In this document: positions 7,931 to 18,391 of the stretch, in pieces | Layout of the letters: the number at the start of each line of letters is the position of its first letter | How positions within the stretch are numbered: position 1 is the first letter of the stretch | NCBI GenBank assembly: GCA_039034015.1 | Contig: JBCCBM010000003.1 | Span: 186,001 to 250,000 of the forward strand | Length of the DNA: 64,000 nt | Source of the DNA: Acuticoccus sp039034015 | GTDB taxonomy: Bacteria > Pseudomonadota > Alphaproteobacteria > Rhizobiales > Amorphaceae | Reading direction: 5' to 3' | Position numbers and translations under genes: made by a program | Notes under the pieces: model-generated | What the model was told of the DNA's origin: nothing | What the model saw: the letters and a program-made list of their open reading frames with translations, nothing else | Databases searched by the model: none

Positions 7931-8415
7931 CCCTTTCGGGCCGGATCCTCGACGGTGTGTCGGGGGTCCTGTTCGTGGTGGCGGGCCTCTCGCTCGCCGC
8001 CATGGCGCTCTTTTATCTTTATGAGGTGGCGGCGCGCTACCTCTTTGGCGCGCCCACCATCTGGACGGCGGACGCGGTGGGCTACACGCTCGCCGCCGTC
8101 ATCTTCGCCGCGCTCCCGGAGGCAACGCGCCGCCGCTCGCACGTGGCGGTCGACGTGGTGCCCTCCGCCCTCGGCCCCGCCGCGGCGCGGGCGCTGACCC
8201 GCCTCACCGATGGGGCGGCTGCCCTTGCCTGCGGGGCCGCCGGCAGCATCGCGGCCCGCGAGGCGCTGCGCCAGTTCGAGCGCGGCTTGATGACCAACGC
8301 CGCCATCCCCGTCCCCCGCTGGCCGATCACCGCGATGATCGCGCTCGGCCTGTTGGTCGCCGCGCTTCAACTCGCCCGCCATGCCGCGCGTCCGCCTCAA
8401 GGCGAGCGGCCATGA
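7927..8415 (+). CDS. dctQ: TRAP transporter small permease DctQ
   Basis: 162 residues with four hydrophobic segments in DctQ spacing (about 10-33, 45-66, 85-110 and 130-150). The family signature around FYLYEVAARYLFGAPTIWT is followed by RRRSHVAVDVV. It forms the membrane complex with DctM in the inner membrane. GTG start within the dctP stop (GTGA). Confidence 0.93.
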   Translation: MTLSGRILDGVSGVLFVVAGLSLAAMALFYLYEVAARYLFGAPTIWTADAVGYTLAAVIFAALPEATRRRSHVAVDVVPSALGPAAARALTRLTDGAAALACGAAGSIAAREALRQFERGLMTNAAIPVPRWPITAMIALGLLVAALQLARHAARPPQGERP

Positions 8416-9686
8416 CGTGGGTCGTCCTCCTCATCGGGGCGATTGGGCTTCTTCTGGCGCTCCTTTTTACGGGAATGCGGGTCTTTGCCGCCTTCCTCGT
8501 CCTGAACCTTGCCGGTGTTCTGGTGCTGATGGGCCCGCGCGGGTTCGGCCTTTTCACAAACTCGCTGTTTGAGACCGCAACGTCCGGGTCGCTTGCCACC
8601 GTCGCGCTCTTCGTCCTGATGGGCGAGGTGCTCTTCCGCTCCGGCTCGGTGGATGTGCTTTTTGATGGGGTCGACCGGCTGGTGGGCCGTGTGCGCGGGC
8701 GGCTTTATGTGGTGACCATTGCGCTCTCCACCGTGTTTGGCGCGCTGTCGGGCTCAGCGGTGGCGGTGGCGGCGGTGCTGGGCCGCAGCGTCCTGCCCTC
8801 CATGTGCAACCGGGGCTATGACACCACGCGCGCCGCCGGCACCGTGCTTGCCGGTGCGTCGCTGGCGCCGATCATCCCGCCCTCGCTGCTTGCGATCATC
8901 GTGGGCTCGCTCGCCGATGTCTCCATCGCGGGGCTCTTGGTGGCGGGCATCTTGCCGGGGCTTTTGTTGGCCGCGCTCACGCTTACCTTCGTGCTTTCCC
9001 GCGCCGCGCCCGATGCGTCTGAGGCAAAGGGCGGCGCGCTGAAAGGACTTCTCGCCATCGCCCCGTTCCTCATTGTGGTGGGGAGCGTGATGGGGCTGAT
9101 CCTGGCGGGCGTTGCCACCCCGTCGGAGAGCGCGGCAACGGGCGTCTTCGGCGCGCTGATTGTGGCCGCGATCCACAAGCGCCTCTCGTTCAAAATGCTG
9201 CGCGAGGCGCTGGGCGGGGCAGCGCTTACCACTTGCGTCATCCTGGTAATTGTGTGCGCGGCAAAACTGTTCGCGCAGCTTTTGAGCTTTGCGGGGGCAA
9301 CGCGGGGGCTTGTCACGCTCATCGGCGATCTGGGGCTTGGGCCAGACGCCACGTTCCTCCTCATGATGCTGATCCCGTTCGTCCTTTGCATGTTCATCGA
9401 TCAGATCGCATTCATGCTGCTGGCCGTCCCCATCTACGTGCCCCTCGTGGCGCTCCAGGGCTACGACCCCATCTGGTTCTGGACGCTGTTTCTGATCAAC
9501 CTCACCGTCGGCTCGCTGACGCCGCCCTTCGGCTACACCCTCTTTGCGCTGAAGGGCGCGTCGGGCCTTTCCACCCGCGAGGTGTTTGCCGCCGCCTGGC
9601 CCGTCGTCGGCATTTTTATCACCGGAATGGTCACGCTCTGGCTGGTGCCAGACATTGTGACCCTCCTCCCCCGCCTCATGAACTGA
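8412..9686 (+). CDS. dctM: TRAP transporter large permease DctM
   Basis: 424-residue, roughly 12-helix subunit that carries out Na+-coupled translocation. Family blocks seen include LFRSGSVDVLFDGVDRLVGR, the GSAVAVAAVLGRSVLP scoop-loop region, ASLAPIIPPS, GVATPSESAATGVFGA and GSLTPPFGYTLFALKG. Length is usual for DctM. The start overlaps the dctQ stop by ATGA. No other solute-transport gene follows, and the convergent SDR begins 3 bp after its stop. Confidence 0.96.
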   Translation: MTWVVLLIGAIGLLLALLFTGMRVFAAFLVLNLAGVLVLMGPRGFGLFTNSLFETATSGSLATVALFVLMGEVLFRSGSVDVLFDGVDRLVGRVRGRLYVVTIALSTVFGALSGSAVAVAAVLGRSVLPSMCNRGYDTTRAAGTVLAGASLAPIIPPSLLAIIVGSLADVSIAGLLVAGILPGLLLAALTLTFVLSRAAPDASEAKGGALKGLLAIAPFLIVVGSVMGLILAGVATPSESAATGVFGALIVAAIHKRLSFKMLREALGGAALTTCVILVIVCAAKLFAQLLSFAGATRGLVTLIGDLGLGPDATFLLMMLIPFVLCMFIDQIAFMLLAVPIYVPLVALQGYDPIWFWTLFLINLTVGSLTPPFGYTLFALKGASGLSTREVFAAAWPVVGIFITGMVTLWLVPDIVTLLPRLMN

Positions 9687-9689
9687 GCA

Positions 9690-10460
9690 TTATCCGGCGC
9701 GCGGCAGCCCAAGCGCGTCGCGCGCCTCATCGGTGCGGAGCTTAAAATCATCGCCGTCATAGGCGCGTCCGCCTTCGGTGGCGAGGAAGGCCATGGCCTG
9801 TGCCACCCAACCCGGCGAAATGTGGACCGCCGGGTCCAGCTGGCTCACCGGGTTGATGCCCGAGGCTTTGATCGCGACCTGCATGTGGGTCGCCACCGTC
9901 CCCGGGCTGAGGCCCACAACGGAAATCCCCTTCGGCGACAATTCTTTGTGCCCGCACTTGGTGAGCGAGAGGACGGCCGCCTTGGACGCGCAATAGTGGC
10001 TCCACCCCTCCAGCGCGCTGGTGGCCGCGCCCGACGAAATGTTGATGATGACGCCCGAGCCCGCCTTTTCCATCGGGCCGGCGGCCGCGCGCATCCCATG
10101 ATAAACGCCGTTGACGTTGACGGCGATCACCTTGGTCCATTCCGCCGGGTCGCTCTCGGAAAGGTGGGCGATCGGGTCGATGAGGCCCGCATTGTTGACG
10201 AGCACGTCAAGCCGGCCAAACGCCTCCACCGTGGCATCGACCGCGGCGGCGACATCGTCATAGCGCGCCACATCGCAAGGGACGGCGATGGCGCGGCCGC
10301 CGGCTTTGGAAATCTCGTCGGCAATGGCACCCGTTTCACCGGTGGAGCGGGCGGCGAGGGTGACGGCCGCGCCAAGGCTTGCAAAATGGCGCGCGCCGGC
10401 GGCGCCAATGCCGCGGCTTGCGCCTGTGATCAAAACGGCGGTGTTGGTCCAATCGGTCAT
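9690..10460 (-). CDS. Short-chain dehydrogenase/reductase
   Basis: 256-residue classical SDR. The Rossmann nucleotide motif TGASRGIG is near the N-terminus. It is followed by the CDVARYDD acidic turn, NNAGLIDP, the catalytic Ser in INISSGAA, and YCASK (Tyr/Lys). Oxidation or reduction of a hydroxyl/keto group with NAD(P) is expected; the substrate is not predictable. I chose ATG 10460 (start MTDW); upstream ATG 10466 is possible. It is divergent from ettA. Confidence 0.9.
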   Translation of the reverse strand: MTDWTNTAVLITGASRGIGAAGARHFASLGAAVTLAARSTGETGAIADEISKAGGRAIAVPCDVARYDDVAAAVDATVEAFGRLDVLVNNAGLIDPIAHLSESDPAEWTKVIAVNVNGVYHGMRAAAGPMEKAGSGVIINISSGAATSALEGWSHYCASKAAVLSLTKCGHKELSPKGISVVGLSPGTVATHMQVAIKASGINPVSQLDPAVHISPGWVAQAMAFLATEGGRAYDGDDFKLRTDEARDALGLPRAG

Positions 10461-10599
10461 GGGCATCCAAAGGGTTTGGCGAGGCGCGCGGGGCGGGATC
10501 GCTGGGTGGTGGGCTTGACGGGAGCGGGCCGGGCCGCGATTGACTGTGGCCCTGGGCGGGCGCCCGGCAATTTTCGGACAGCGGGGCACAGAACGGGCG

Positions 10600-12252
<1,653 letters not shown>

Positions 12253-12257
12253 GCGTC

Positions 12258-12295
12258 GCCCGAGCGGGTGATTGCCGCCGCGCTCGGGCCCTCTT
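12258..12295 (+). terminator. Candidate terminator after ettA
   Basis: A perfect 9-bp stem, GCCCGAGCG at 12258-12266 and CGCTCGGGC at 12281-12289, is followed by CCTCTTT. It lies between two convergent genes and could serve ettA. The T tract is short. Confidence 0.5.
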
Positions 12296-12303
12296 TGCGG
12301 GCG

Positions 12304-13200
12304 TCACGGCCTTTGTTTTCGTTCGCGCCAGATGATCAGCAATCCACCGCCCACAATCAGAAACACGCCTGGGATCAATTCATCAAACGGCGTCTCTGAG
12401 AAGAACAGCCAGCCCAAGACGAACGAAGATGGGATCCCAAAGTACTGGAAGGGCGAAAGGCTGCTGGGGTCGGCCATCCGGTTGGCAGTGGTGATGCAAA
12501 AGGCGGCCAGCCCGCCGACGATGCCCATGCCAAAAAGCCACGCCCAATCGGCCGTTGCGGCGATGGGCGAAAAGCCCGTCGTTGCGATGACAAGGATGTT
12601 TGCGCCGATGAGCGCGGTGGCGGTGTAGTAAAGGTTGATGAGCGCGGTGGGGACGGACGCGTCAAAGAGTTTTGACGTGACGCTGCTGCTGGCGAACCCG
12701 AGGGCGGCAAGGACGGGAAGCACCGAAGACCATGTGAGGCTCGCAGCGTCCGGCCGCAGGACCATCATCACACCGGCAAAGCCGATGATCACGGCGGACC
12801 AGCGCCAAACACCGATGCGATGCCGCAGAATCGGCACGGACAATGCGGTGATAAAAAGCGGCCCGGCGAAGACCAGCGTCGAGGCTGTCGCAAGATCCAT
12901 ATAGATCAACGAAAGATAAAAGCTCATTTGGGCCAAGACCCCAATGCACCCCCTTGCGATGGCAAGCCGCCATTGGCGGATGATGATGGGCCGTCCCGCA
13001 TCGATCCAGCGGCGGGATGTGAGGAGGAGTGTAAGGGCGGGTGCGAGCCCGAAGAGGTTTCGGAAGACGGTGAGCTCTTGGGTCGTGTAGTGCGCGCTCA
13101 GATGCTTCACGATCGCGCCCATCACATCGTAGAGGACGACGGCGAGAACAAGCACCAAAACGGCGCGATAGAACGACGGCGATGGGTGGGCGGATTGCAT
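12304..13200 (-). CDS. EamA/DMT superfamily permease
   Basis: 298 residues with ten hydrophobic segments arranged as two EamA repeats (about 8-140 and 150-290), the fold of drug/metabolite exporters in the inner membrane. Repeat hallmarks include the N-terminal KHLSAHYTTQELTVFRNLFGL and the second-repeat FQYFGIPSSFVLGWLFFSETP. The substrate is unknown; members export amino acids, metabolites or drugs. I chose ATG 13200 over 13221 because the hydrophobic core starts soon after. It lies just downstream of the scfR-type regulator on the same strand, with a gap of about 20 bp, and may be co-transcribed. Confidence 0.88.
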   Translation of the reverse strand: MQSAHPSPSFYRAVLVLVLAVVLYDVMGAIVKHLSAHYTTQELTVFRNLFGLAPALTLLLTSRRWIDAGRPIIIRQWRLAIARGCIGVLAQMSFYLSLIYMDLATASTLVFAGPLFITALSVPILRHRIGVWRWSAVIIGFAGVMMVLRPDAASLTWSSVLPVLAALGFASSSVTSKLFDASVPTALINLYYTATALIGANILVIATTGFSPIAATADWAWLFGMGIVGGLAAFCITTANRMADPSSLSPFQYFGIPSSFVLGWLFFSETPFDELIPGVFLIVGGGLLIIWRERKQRP

Positions 13201-13222
13201 CGCAGCGTGCGGCCGGCTCACC

Positions 13223-14671
13223 TCACCCCAGCACGTGGTAGGGTGTCAGCGAGCGGCGGTTGGTGTCGACGGCGAGGCGGGCGGTCAGCGGGGGGACGGC
13301 GCGCCAGTGGCAGTCTTCCCGGGGGCACACGCGGCAGTTGATGCCGATGGGGGTGGCGCCAAAGTCTTTGCCCTTGAGGGTGAGGCCGTCGGCATAGACC
13401 AGGCGCTCGGCGTGGGCAGCCTCCGCGCCAAGGCCGACCACGAGCTCTTGGCCGGGGGTGTGGGCGCCGGCGCCGGGGCGGTCGACGGTGCGCGCGACGG
13501 TGACGAAGGTTTGGCCTTCTGGAAGGGTGGCAACGTCGACCACCACGCGGCCGGGGACGCGGAACGCCTCGTAGAGCCGCCAGCGGGGGCACGTGCCGCC
13601 GGCGCGCGAGAAGGGGAAGACGCCGCCGCCAAAGCGCTTTGAAATGTTGCCGGCGCGATCCACGCGGATCATGAAAAAGGGGACGCCCCGGGCGCCGGGC
13701 TTGCGCAAGGTGGTGAGGCGGTGGGCGGCCTGCTCGAACGAGGCGCCGAAGCGGGAGGCCAACACCTCCACATCGTAGCGCAAGCGCTCGGCGGCCTCGT
13801 GAAAGCGGGTGTAGGGGAGCTGGATCGCGCCGGCCAAGTAGTTGGTAAGCGTGAGGCGGTAAAGGCCGCGGGAGGAATCGTTGGTGAGCCGCGGGTCGAT
13901 GGAGAGCGCGCGCACAAGCTCGCCCGCCTCAAGTTGGCCCACAAGCGCTGCCACCTGGAATGTGCGGCCCGACGGCGAAAGAAGCTCTGAGAGCAAGAGG
14001 CGGCGGCGGTGCCGGTCAAACCGGCGCAAAAGGCCCTTCATCACGTCGTAGGGCATGATGACGACGTCCACATTGTGGGCGCGCTTCAGGTGATCGACCA
14101 TGCTGGCGGTGAGGGCGGAGGGCAAATCGGTGCGAAGGTTTGCGGTTTTGACGATCGTGTCGGCGGCGTCCTCCAGGGCGGGGTAAAAGTTGTCGTTCAC
14201 TTGGAGGGCCTCGCGGGCCTCCTCCACCGCGGTGTGGCCGACCGCGGGGGCACCGGAGCCTTCGGCGGTTTCGGCGAGGGCTTCAACGTCCTCGCGCGCT
14301 TGGCGGTAGGCGGCGTGGAGGCGCACCAGGGCGTCGGCCGCGCGGGGGAAAAGGTCGGCCATTTCAGAAAGTTCGGCGGCGGAGGCGTCGGCGGCGGCCA
14401 CCAGCGGGTCGGCGGCCACCTCTTGCAGGGTGACGCGCAGCGCACCGTCCGTGCTGGGCGCAAGGGTGCGCACGTCCACATCATAGGCCTCCGCAAGGCG
14501 CAGGATGAGCGGGGCGGTGAGGGGGCGCTGGTTGCGCTCAATGAGGGTGAGGTAGCTTGCCGAAATGTCGAGCCCGTCGGCCATCTGGGCCTGGGTGAGG
14601 CCGAGGGAGCGGCGCATCTTTTTGATCTGCGGGCCGAGGAAAAGTTTTCGCCGCGCGTCCAGATCGCTCAT
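13223..14671 (-). CDS. XRE-type short-chain fatty acid/acetate regulator (ScfR/RamB family)
   Basis: 482-residue regulator. An N-terminal Cro/C1 helix-turn-helix (about 14-68: GLTQAQMADGLDISASYLTLIERNQ) is followed by an IrrE-type DUF955 domain in the middle. The C-terminal ScfR domain (DUF2083) has the cysteines CRVCPREDC. This is the domain order of RamB of actinobacteria and of the ScfR regulators that control glyoxylate-cycle genes in alphaproteobacteria. It is transcribed divergently from aceA across a 152-bp gap, which strongly suggests control of isocitrate lyase in response to acyl-CoA or acetate. ATG 14671 is chosen; the longer ORF adds no family sequence. Confidence 0.92.
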   Translation of the reverse strand: MSDLDARRKLFLGPQIKKMRRSLGLTQAQMADGLDISASYLTLIERNQRPLTAPLILRLAEAYDVDVRTLAPSTDGALRVTLQEVAADPLVAAADASAAELSEMADLFPRAADALVRLHAAYRQAREDVEALAETAEGSGAPAVGHTAVEEAREALQVNDNFYPALEDAADTIVKTANLRTDLPSALTASMVDHLKRAHNVDVVIMPYDVMKGLLRRFDRHRRRLLLSELLSPSGRTFQVAALVGQLEAGELVRALSIDPRLTNDSSRGLYRLTLTNYLAGAIQLPYTRFHEAAERLRYDVEVLASRFGASFEQAAHRLTTLRKPGARGVPFFMIRVDRAGNISKRFGGGVFPFSRAGGTCPRWRLYEAFRVPGRVVVDVATLPEGQTFVTVARTVDRPGAGAHTPGQELVVGLGAEAAHAERLVYADGLTLKGKDFGATPIGINCRVCPREDCHWRAVPPLTARLAVDTNRRSLTPYHVLG

Positions 14672-14689
14672 GACAAACCTTACAATATG

Positions 14690-14715
14690 ACACGCTGTGT
14701 GGATGTTAACCAACA
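14690..14715. promoter_or_regulatory. Candidate operator in the regulator-aceA divergent gap
   Basis: Two small dyads stand side by side between the regulator gene and aceA: ACAC-GCT-GTGT at 14690-14700 and TGTT-AACC-AACA at 14704-14715. They overlap the likely promoter zone of the regulator gene and are the natural place for a RamB/ScfR-type protein to bind. The call rests on position and symmetry only. Confidence 0.35.
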
Positions 14716-14823
14716 CAAGCCCACCTCAGTTTGACTGATCCCGGGTTTACCCGTCAATTCCGGCGCGCTTTATCACACCCACCGGCCGGGGACGTCGGCC
14801 GTGACAGACCAGGTGTGATGCCC

Positions 14824-16128
14824 ATGACAAGCTTTTCCGACCTTATCCCCACCGCCGCCGAAGGGCGCTTTGATGGCATCAACCGCGCCTATTCGGTGGC
14901 AGACGTGGAGCGCCTGCGTGGCTCCATCACAATCCGCCACACGCTGGCTGAGCGGGGCGCCGCGCGCCTTTGGCAACTTTTGCAGGACGAGCCTTACATC
15001 AACGCCCTCGGCGCGCTCTCGGGCAACCAGGCGGTGCAGATGGTCCGCGCGGGGCTAAAGGCGATTTACCTCTCAGGCTGGCAGGTGGCGGGCGATGCCA
15101 ACACCGCCGGCCAGGTCTACCCCGACCAGTCGCTCTACCCCGCCAACGCCGGCCCGGAACTGGCTAAGCGCATCAACAACGCCCTCCAGCGCCAAGATCA
15201 GATTGAGCATGCGGAAGGTGAACTGACGCGCGATTGGTTCGCCCCCATCGTGGCCGACGCAGAAGCCGGCTTTGGCGGCCCGCTCAACTGTTTTGAGCTG
15301 ATGAAAGCGTACATTGCCGCCGGCGTTGCGGGGGTGCACTTTGAAGATCAGCTGGCATCTGAGAAAAAGTGCGGGCACCTCGGCGGCAAAGTCTTGATCC
15401 CCACCAAGGCGCACGAGCGCAACCTGATGGCCGCGCGCCTTGCCGCCGATGTGATGGGGACGCCAACGGTGGTCCTGTGCCGCACGGACGCGCAGTCCGC
15501 CAAACTCATCACCTCCGACATTGATGAGCGCGATCACGAGTTCATCGACTTTGACGCCGGCCGCACCCCAGAAGGTTTTTATCGCCTCAAAGAGGGTCTT
15601 GGCGTGGAGCACTGCATCAAGCGCGCGCTGTCATTTGCCGACAAGTCCGACCTCATCTGGTGGGAGACCTCGACCCCCGACCTTGATGATGCGCGCCGGT
15701 TTGCCGAAGCCGTGCACAAAGAATTCCCGAACAAGATGTTGAGCTACAACTGCTCACCCTCGTTCAACTGGAAGAAGAACCTTGATGAAGCCACCATCGC
15801 AAAGTTCCAACGGGAGCTTGGGGCGATGGGTTATAAGTTCCAATTCGTGACGCTCGCCGGCTTCCACTCGCTGAACTACGGCATGTTTGAGCTTGCCCGC
15901 GGCTACGCGCAGACGGGAATGGCCGCCTACAGTGCCCTTCAGACCGCAGAGTTTGACGCCGAGGCCAATGGCTACACCGCCACAAAACACCAGCGTGAGG
16001 TGGGCACGGGATACTTTGACGCCGTGTCCGTTGCCGTCTCAGGCGGCCAATCGTCCACCACCGCCATGGGGGAAAGCACGGAAACCGCCCAGTTCCGTGA
16101 CGAACCCGCCCTAGAAGCCGCCGAATAG
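14824..16128 (+). CDS. aceA: Isocitrate lyase
   Basis: 434-residue isocitrate lyase, which cleaves isocitrate to glyoxylate and succinate (glyoxylate shunt, needed for growth on C2 compounds and fatty acids). The catalytic hexapeptide is clear in the KKCGH stretch (SEKKCGHLGGK). Metal and substrate motifs ADAEAGFGG, LCRTDA, NCSPSFNW and GGQSSTTAMGESTE also match. Length equals the short proteobacterial form. Start at ATG 14824 (MTSFSD) with ATG 14818 as an alternative. A short conserved-unknown ORF follows after 9 bp. Malate synthase is not in this window. Confidence 0.97.
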   Translation: MTSFSDLIPTAAEGRFDGINRAYSVADVERLRGSITIRHTLAERGAARLWQLLQDEPYINALGALSGNQAVQMVRAGLKAIYLSGWQVAGDANTAGQVYPDQSLYPANAGPELAKRINNALQRQDQIEHAEGELTRDWFAPIVADAEAGFGGPLNCFELMKAYIAAGVAGVHFEDQLASEKKCGHLGGKVLIPTKAHERNLMAARLAADVMGTPTVVLCRTDAQSAKLITSDIDERDHEFIDFDAGRTPEGFYRLKEGLGVEHCIKRALSFADKSDLIWWETSTPDLDDARRFAEAVHKEFPNKMLSYNCSPSFNWKKNLDEATIAKFQRELGAMGYKFQFVTLAGFHSLNYGMFELARGYAQTGMAAYSALQTAEFDAEANGYTATKHQREVGTGYFDAVSVAVSGGQSSTTAMGESTETAQFRDEPALEAAE

Positions 16129-16137
16129 GAGAGCCCC

Positions 16138-16479
16138 ATGAACACCGTGATCACCGAGCCCACCGGCACGCCCATCCTGCTCGACGTGGTGCGTGAGATC
16201 CCCCGCCGGGTGGTGGGGTTCTCCACCGTCATCGAGACCAGCCACGACGAGGACGCGCTGCGCACCTCTCTGGAGGCGATGGCGGACGAAAGCGCGTTCC
16301 GCCTCGACGCCCTCTCGGCCGAGCGAGAGGGGCTCGGCAACGCGTGCCGCTTCATCCGCGCAGAATTCTCGCTCAAAGCGTCGCGCGGGACGACGGGTGA
16401 TCTCCAAATCTTCGCGTTGCTTCGCGAGATTGCCGCAAAGCACCGTTGGAACGGCATGGAGAAGCATCTCGCCGGTTAG
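16138..16479 (+). CDS. Hypothetical protein downstream of aceA
   Basis: 113-residue soluble protein, no signal peptide or membrane segment, which I do not recognise. It begins 9 bp after the aceA stop behind GGAGAG, so it is almost certainly in the aceA transcript. The middle is a charged alpha-helical segment (SAEREGLGNACRFIRAEFSLKASRG) and the C-terminus is FALLREIAAKHRWNGMEKHL. Codon usage matches its neighbours. The TAG stop overlaps the TAA of the convergent alpha/beta hydrolase gene. A role connected to acetate or fatty-acid growth is inferred from the operon only. Confidence 0.75.
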   Translation: MNTVITEPTGTPILLDVVREIPRRVVGFSTVIETSHDEDALRTSLEAMADESAFRLDALSAEREGLGNACRFIRAEFSLKASRGTTGDLQIFALLREIAAKHRWNGMEKHLAG

Positions 16480-17327
16480 GCGTCGGACAAAAACTCGCCG
16501 ACGATCCGGTTATACTTCTCCGGATTTTCCATAAACATGAAGTGGGCGCCACCCTCGCCCTCTTCAAAAATCTCCGCGCGGCCGCCTGTGGTCGCCGCCG
16601 TCCATCGCACCGCGTGGTGGGGGACAAGGCTTGCCGTGCCGCCCACCGCGAGGACGGGGATAGAAATCCGCGCAATCACATCGCGCCAATCCATGCCCAC
16701 ATGGTCGATCAGAAGCGTTGCCGCCTCCCGCCGCGGGAGTTCAAGGTTTGCCTCGATGACGGCGGCCACAAGGTCACGGTCGGCGGCCTTGGTGAACATG
16801 CCGCCCACAAAGCCGGTGGTCACCGTGCCATCGGCATCGCCGGCAAGGGCGCTCGCGGTCTCATAGGTGGCTGCGGGGGTGAAGAGGGCGCCGGCGTCCG
16901 CCTTTTCCGCCTCCGTCAACGCGTCGTTGTTGGAGAGCGAGGGCGACTGGTCGCACAGGACGAGCTTTGAGAGCCGGTCCGCGCCATAGGCGTCGTAGTA
17001 AGCCCAGATCACCGAGCAGCCCATGGAGTGGCCCATCAGGACGGCATCGGTGAGATCGTAGGCCTCCATCAATTCGCGCACATCCCGGGCAAAGCGCGTG
17101 ACGCGAAAGCCGTGGGTCACCTTTTGGGATGCGCCGTGGCCGCGCATGTCCATCGCAATCACGCGGTGCGTTTTCTGAAAATGGTTGATCTGGTGGTGCC
17201 ACTGGCGCGCGGTCTGCGACCAGCCGGGGATCATGATGAGGGGCGTGCCGCTGCCCGCCTCAAGGGTTGCAAGGGTTGCCCCATCGCTGGTGGTGAACGT
17301 TTTTGCCGCCGCGTCCACGTGAAACAT
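16476..17327 (-). CDS. Alpha/beta hydrolase
   Basis: 283-residue cytoplasmic alpha/beta hydrolase fold protein. Visible elements: oxyanion-hole region PLIMIPGWSQTARQW, the MDMRGHGASQK loop, nucleophile elbow GHSMG, and a late acid plus His in EGEGGAHFMFMENPEKYNRIVGEFL. It resembles esterases or lactonases of the 3-oxoadipate enol-lactonase group; the substrate cannot be fixed. ATG 17327 is chosen because a GGGAGG element sits about 5 bp upstream. It ends tail-to-tail with the aceA-linked small gene. Confidence 0.9.
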   Translation of the reverse strand: MFHVDAAAKTFTTSDGATLATLEAGSGTPLIMIPGWSQTARQWHHQINHFQKTHRVIAMDMRGHGASQKVTHGFRVTRFARDVRELMEAYDLTDAVLMGHSMGCSVIWAYYDAYGADRLSKLVLCDQSPSLSNNDALTEAEKADAGALFTPAATYETASALAGDADGTVTTGFVGGMFTKAADRDLVAAVIEANLELPRREAATLLIDHVGMDWRDVIARISIPVLAVGGTASLVPHHAVRWTAATTGGRAEIFEEGEGGAHFMFMENPEKYNRIVGEFLSDA

Positions 17328-17464
17328 GGTCGTCCTCCCGGGTGTTGTTTGGGACAAAGGGTGCACCCGGCAGCGTGCGGCTTCAACGGCCCATTCACAC
17401 CGATGCTGCCGAAGCCCGTGACTTGGTCAGCGTGTGGGTGACGCGGGAGGCGCCGCGCGGGCTT

Positions 17465-17503
17465 GACCGGCGCGCCATAGGTCCATCGAAAGGCGCGCCG
17501 GTC
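17465..17503 (-). terminator. Perfect hairpin directly after the universal stress gene
   Basis: GACCGGCGCGCC at 17465-17476 is perfectly complementary to 17492-17503 with a 15-nt loop, abutting the stop codon of the stress-protein gene (minus strand). There is no T tract, so it may end or stabilise the mRNA rather than act as a classical intrinsic terminator. Confidence 0.4.
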
Positions 17504-18334
17504 TCAGTGGCAAAGGAGGAGGGGCACATCCGCCTCCTCCAGCATCGTCTCGGTGAAGCCGCCGAAGAGGCGCTCGCGCAGAACGCTGTGGCCGTAGGCG
17601 CCCATCACGATGAGGCCGCTGCCCTTGGCGGCGGCCAGCACCTGGCGCGCGGCCTCAGTGCCCGTGCCGGTGATGGGGGTTGTGGTGGAAAAAATGTCGG
17701 CGGCGCGCAGGTAGGCGTCCGCGGCACGGCTCGCATCGGCCGCGCCCGCACCGTCATAAAGGGTGACGGGCGTGGCGTGGGACAGGAGCGGGCGGCCGCC
17801 GATCAACGCGTGGATGGCCTCCAGCGAGCCGTTCCACGCAACGCCTGCCGGCGCGCCGAGGATGTTGGGCGTCGGCCCCGGCCGCACCACCAGGAGCGGG
17901 CGCCGCGTCAAAAAAAGCGTGAGGTCGGAGATTGTGGCATCCACCAGCCAGCCCGACCCTTTTGGCGCGCACACCACGATGAGATCGCAAAGGCTAAGGT
18001 CGCGCACCACGGCAGCGTTCGAGGGCTCGCGCATCTCGCGGTAATGAACAGGGCCGCCCGCCGCCCCAAGGGTGACGCCGCGGGCAGAGCACACCGCATC
18101 CGCGTTTGCCCGTGCAGCGGCGGCGGCGCGGGCGCTTTCGGCGAGGACAAGATCCTGATAGCCCGTCCCCACCGTGATCGCCTCGCCGAAAAAGCCGCCG
18201 GTGGGGGGCGTAAACACCACGTGCACAATGGTGAGGGTGGCGCCAAAGGCTTCGGCAAGGTCCATTGCGGCGTTGAGGGCCGATGCCTCAGTCTCCTGGC
18301 CGTTGTAGAGTGCAAAGATCGAACGGATCGTCAT
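17504..18334 (-). CDS. Universal stress protein (tandem UspA domains)
   Basis: 276 residues forming two UspA-like halves. The second half carries the ATP-binding signature G-x2-G-x9-G(S/T) as GAYGHSVLRERLFGGFTETML near the C-terminus. The first half is more degenerate and lacks a clear phosphate loop, as is common in tandem Usp proteins. It is a cytoplasmic stress-linked nucleotide-binding protein; the exact function is unknown. It starts at ATG 18334, divergent from the adenylate cyclase. A 12-bp perfect hairpin follows its stop. Confidence 0.9.
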   Translation of the reverse strand: MTIRSIFALYNGQETEASALNAAMDLAEAFGATLTIVHVVFTPPTGGFFGEAITVGTGYQDLVLAESARAAAAARANADAVCSARGVTLGAAGGPVHYREMREPSNAAVVRDLSLCDLIVVCAPKGSGWLVDATISDLTLFLTRRPLLVVRPGPTPNILGAPAGVAWNGSLEAIHALIGGRPLLSHATPVTLYDGAGAADASRAADAYLRAADIFSTTTPITGTGTEAARQVLAAAKGSGLIVMGAYGHSVLRERLFGGFTETMLEEADVPLLLCH

Positions 18335-18391
18335 GGTGCGCTCCCGCCTCAAAAGGGGAGGCCATGATGGCCCGGTTGCCACGAAGGGGCG

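Noticed and set aside
14731..14823. In-frame upstream extension of aceA
   Set aside because: Isocitrate lyases start close to MTSFSD; the extension lies in the promoter region.
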